From assembly GCA_031281765.1 (NCBI GenBank), contig JAITEX010000137.1, positions 1 to 5,164 of the forward strand: 5,164 nucleotides of DNA, in the 5' to 3' direction. The stretch comes from Eubacteriales Family XIII. Incertae Sedis bacterium. Its GTDB lineage: Bacteria > Bacillota > Clostridia > Peptostreptococcales > Anaerovoracaceae. Below are positions 4,546 to 5,164 of the stretch, piece after piece (the stretch's first letter is position 1; every line of letters starts with the position of its first letter). The notes below the pieces were generated by a model that made no database searches, was not told the DNA's origin, and saw only the letters and a program-made list of their open reading frames with translations. A program made the position numbers and the translations under genes.

Positions 4546-5164
4546 ATGCAAAGCACAATCAAAAAATATTCGGCGTCATGGGTGAAAGCCCTGGCGATGG
4601 CACTCGCCTTTCTATTCGTTTTCAGCACGATGCTCTTTCCCGTGAAGGGAGAGACGTTTGCCGCGGACGCGGTTACTGTTTCCGACGCTGCGGGCTTCGA
4701 GGCCGCGCTGAAAGGCGCCTCGCCGATAACAATCAATATCACCGGGGATTTCACGATTACAAGCACGACGACAATATCATCGGACGTGAATCTGACAATC
4801 AACGGAGGAGGCCATACCATCACGCAGAGCGGCGGCGCGCAGACCTTGCATATGACGGGTACGGGCACTACCGTTTCCATCAACGGGCTCACGATTGACG
4901 GAGCCGGGTCAAAAACAACTGATGCAAAGGGAGGCAGTGCAATCTATGTGGAAGGCGGCGCCGTCACGATTGAAAACTCTGTAATAAAAAACTGCGAAAC
5001 CACGGCAAGCTCTTCCGGCGGCGCGGTAATTCAGCGTGGCGGCACGCTGAATCTGACCAACTGCTCGTTTATCGGCAACAAGGCGGTGAATTACGGAGGC
5101 GCAATCAGTTCGGAAGGCGCGAAGGTCTATGCGACGAACTGCACGTTCTATAATAATAGCAGCA
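4546..5164 (+). CDS. Secreted right-handed beta-helix surface protein, N-terminal part (3' end outside window)
   Basis: The reading frame stays open for 206 codons to the window edge. GGAGG at 4536-4540, 5 nt before the ATG, supports the start. The N-terminus is a signal peptide: basic IKK, a hydrophobic core (about 12-31) and cleavage near TFAA (39-40). From about residue 60 it consists of short beta-rungs typical of parallel beta-helix (PbH1/pectate-lyase-like) folds: ITINITGDFTI, VNLTINGGGHTI, VSINGLTIDGAG, VTIENSVIKNCE, LNLTNCSFIGNKA and VYATNCTFYNNS. The repeated GGAV and GGAI turns and NCxF positions resemble polymorphic outer-membrane-protein-like repeats found in large adhesins. Cys150, Cys173 and Cys199 sit at similar rung positions and may stack. 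A large cell-surface adhesin, possibly with a C-terminal anchor, is likely. Enzymatic activity on polysaccharide is possible but no catalytic signature is visible in this part. It has its own promoter after the pilus genes. Confidence 0.82.
   Translation, partial: MQSTIKKYSASWVKALAMALAFLFVFSTMLFPVKGETFAADAVTVSDAAGFEAALKGASPITINITGDFTITSTTTISSDVNLTINGGGHTITQSGGAQTLHMTGTGTTVSINGLTIDGAGSKTTDAKGGSAIYVEGGAVTIENSVIKNCETTASSSGGAVIQRGGTLNLTNCSFIGNKAVNYGGAISSEGAKVYATNCTFYNNSS

Noticed and set aside
4500..4892. 130-codon - strand frame over the same region
   Set aside because: It has no domain and no supported start, and it is antisense to a convincing secreted protein.
4509..4898. 129-codon + strand frame over the beta-helix gene start
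   Set aside because: Its product is Arg/His/Asp-rich without domains. The overlapping frame from 4546 has an RBS, a signal peptide and beta-helix repeats.
1..5164. tRNA, rRNA, CRISPR array, insertion sequence or attachment site
   Set aside because: I saw no repeat-spacer pattern, transposase, terminal inverted repeats or RNA-gene signature on either strand.

Overview
The window looks like a Gram-positive surface-protein locus. It appears to be most of a sortase-assembled pilus operon, followed by the start of a separately promoted beta-helix surface protein. All four genes lie on the + strand. The DNA is moderately GC-rich by eye, with strong Shine-Dalgarno sites and frequent ATA and AGG codons. 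Sortase, isopeptide-type pilin domains and no outer-membrane proteins point to Bacillota (Eubacteriales-like) or possibly Coriobacteriia. I cannot name a species.

Layout. 1-252 is the C-terminal end of a type I signal peptidase (start outside the window). 253-370 is a short leader with two small dyads and a good RBS. 371-1684 is a 437-aa FctA/Spy0128-type backbone pilin with a signal peptide, two predicted Lys-Asn isopeptide domains, a PPTG sorting motif, a membrane segment and a basic tail. 1685-1782 contains a very stable GC-only stem-loop. 1783-2727 is a class B sortase with membrane segments at both ends. 2738-4345 is a 535-aa secreted protein with two pilin-like domains, a Gly-rich stalk and a three-helix membrane module; its first domain has lost all three isopeptide residues. 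4346-4545 holds a good sigma-70-type promoter, a perfect 11-bp hairpin at the expected transcript start, and further leader hairpins. 4546-5164 is the N-terminal part of a secreted right-handed beta-helix protein that runs off the window.

How they fit. Signal peptidase, backbone pilin, class B sortase and accessory pilin-like protein follow the same order as sipA-fctA-srtB/srtC-fctB in streptococcal FCT pilus islands. The likely scheme is that the pilin is exported, folds around internal isopeptide bonds and is polymerised at PPTG by the sortase, while the third protein acts as a membrane-held base or accessory subunit. That scheme is inference from order and domains. The most unusual points are the triad-less domain and non-sortase-type membrane end of the third protein, the C-terminal membrane segment of the class B sortase, the box E substitutions of the signal peptidase, and the structured regulatory regions.
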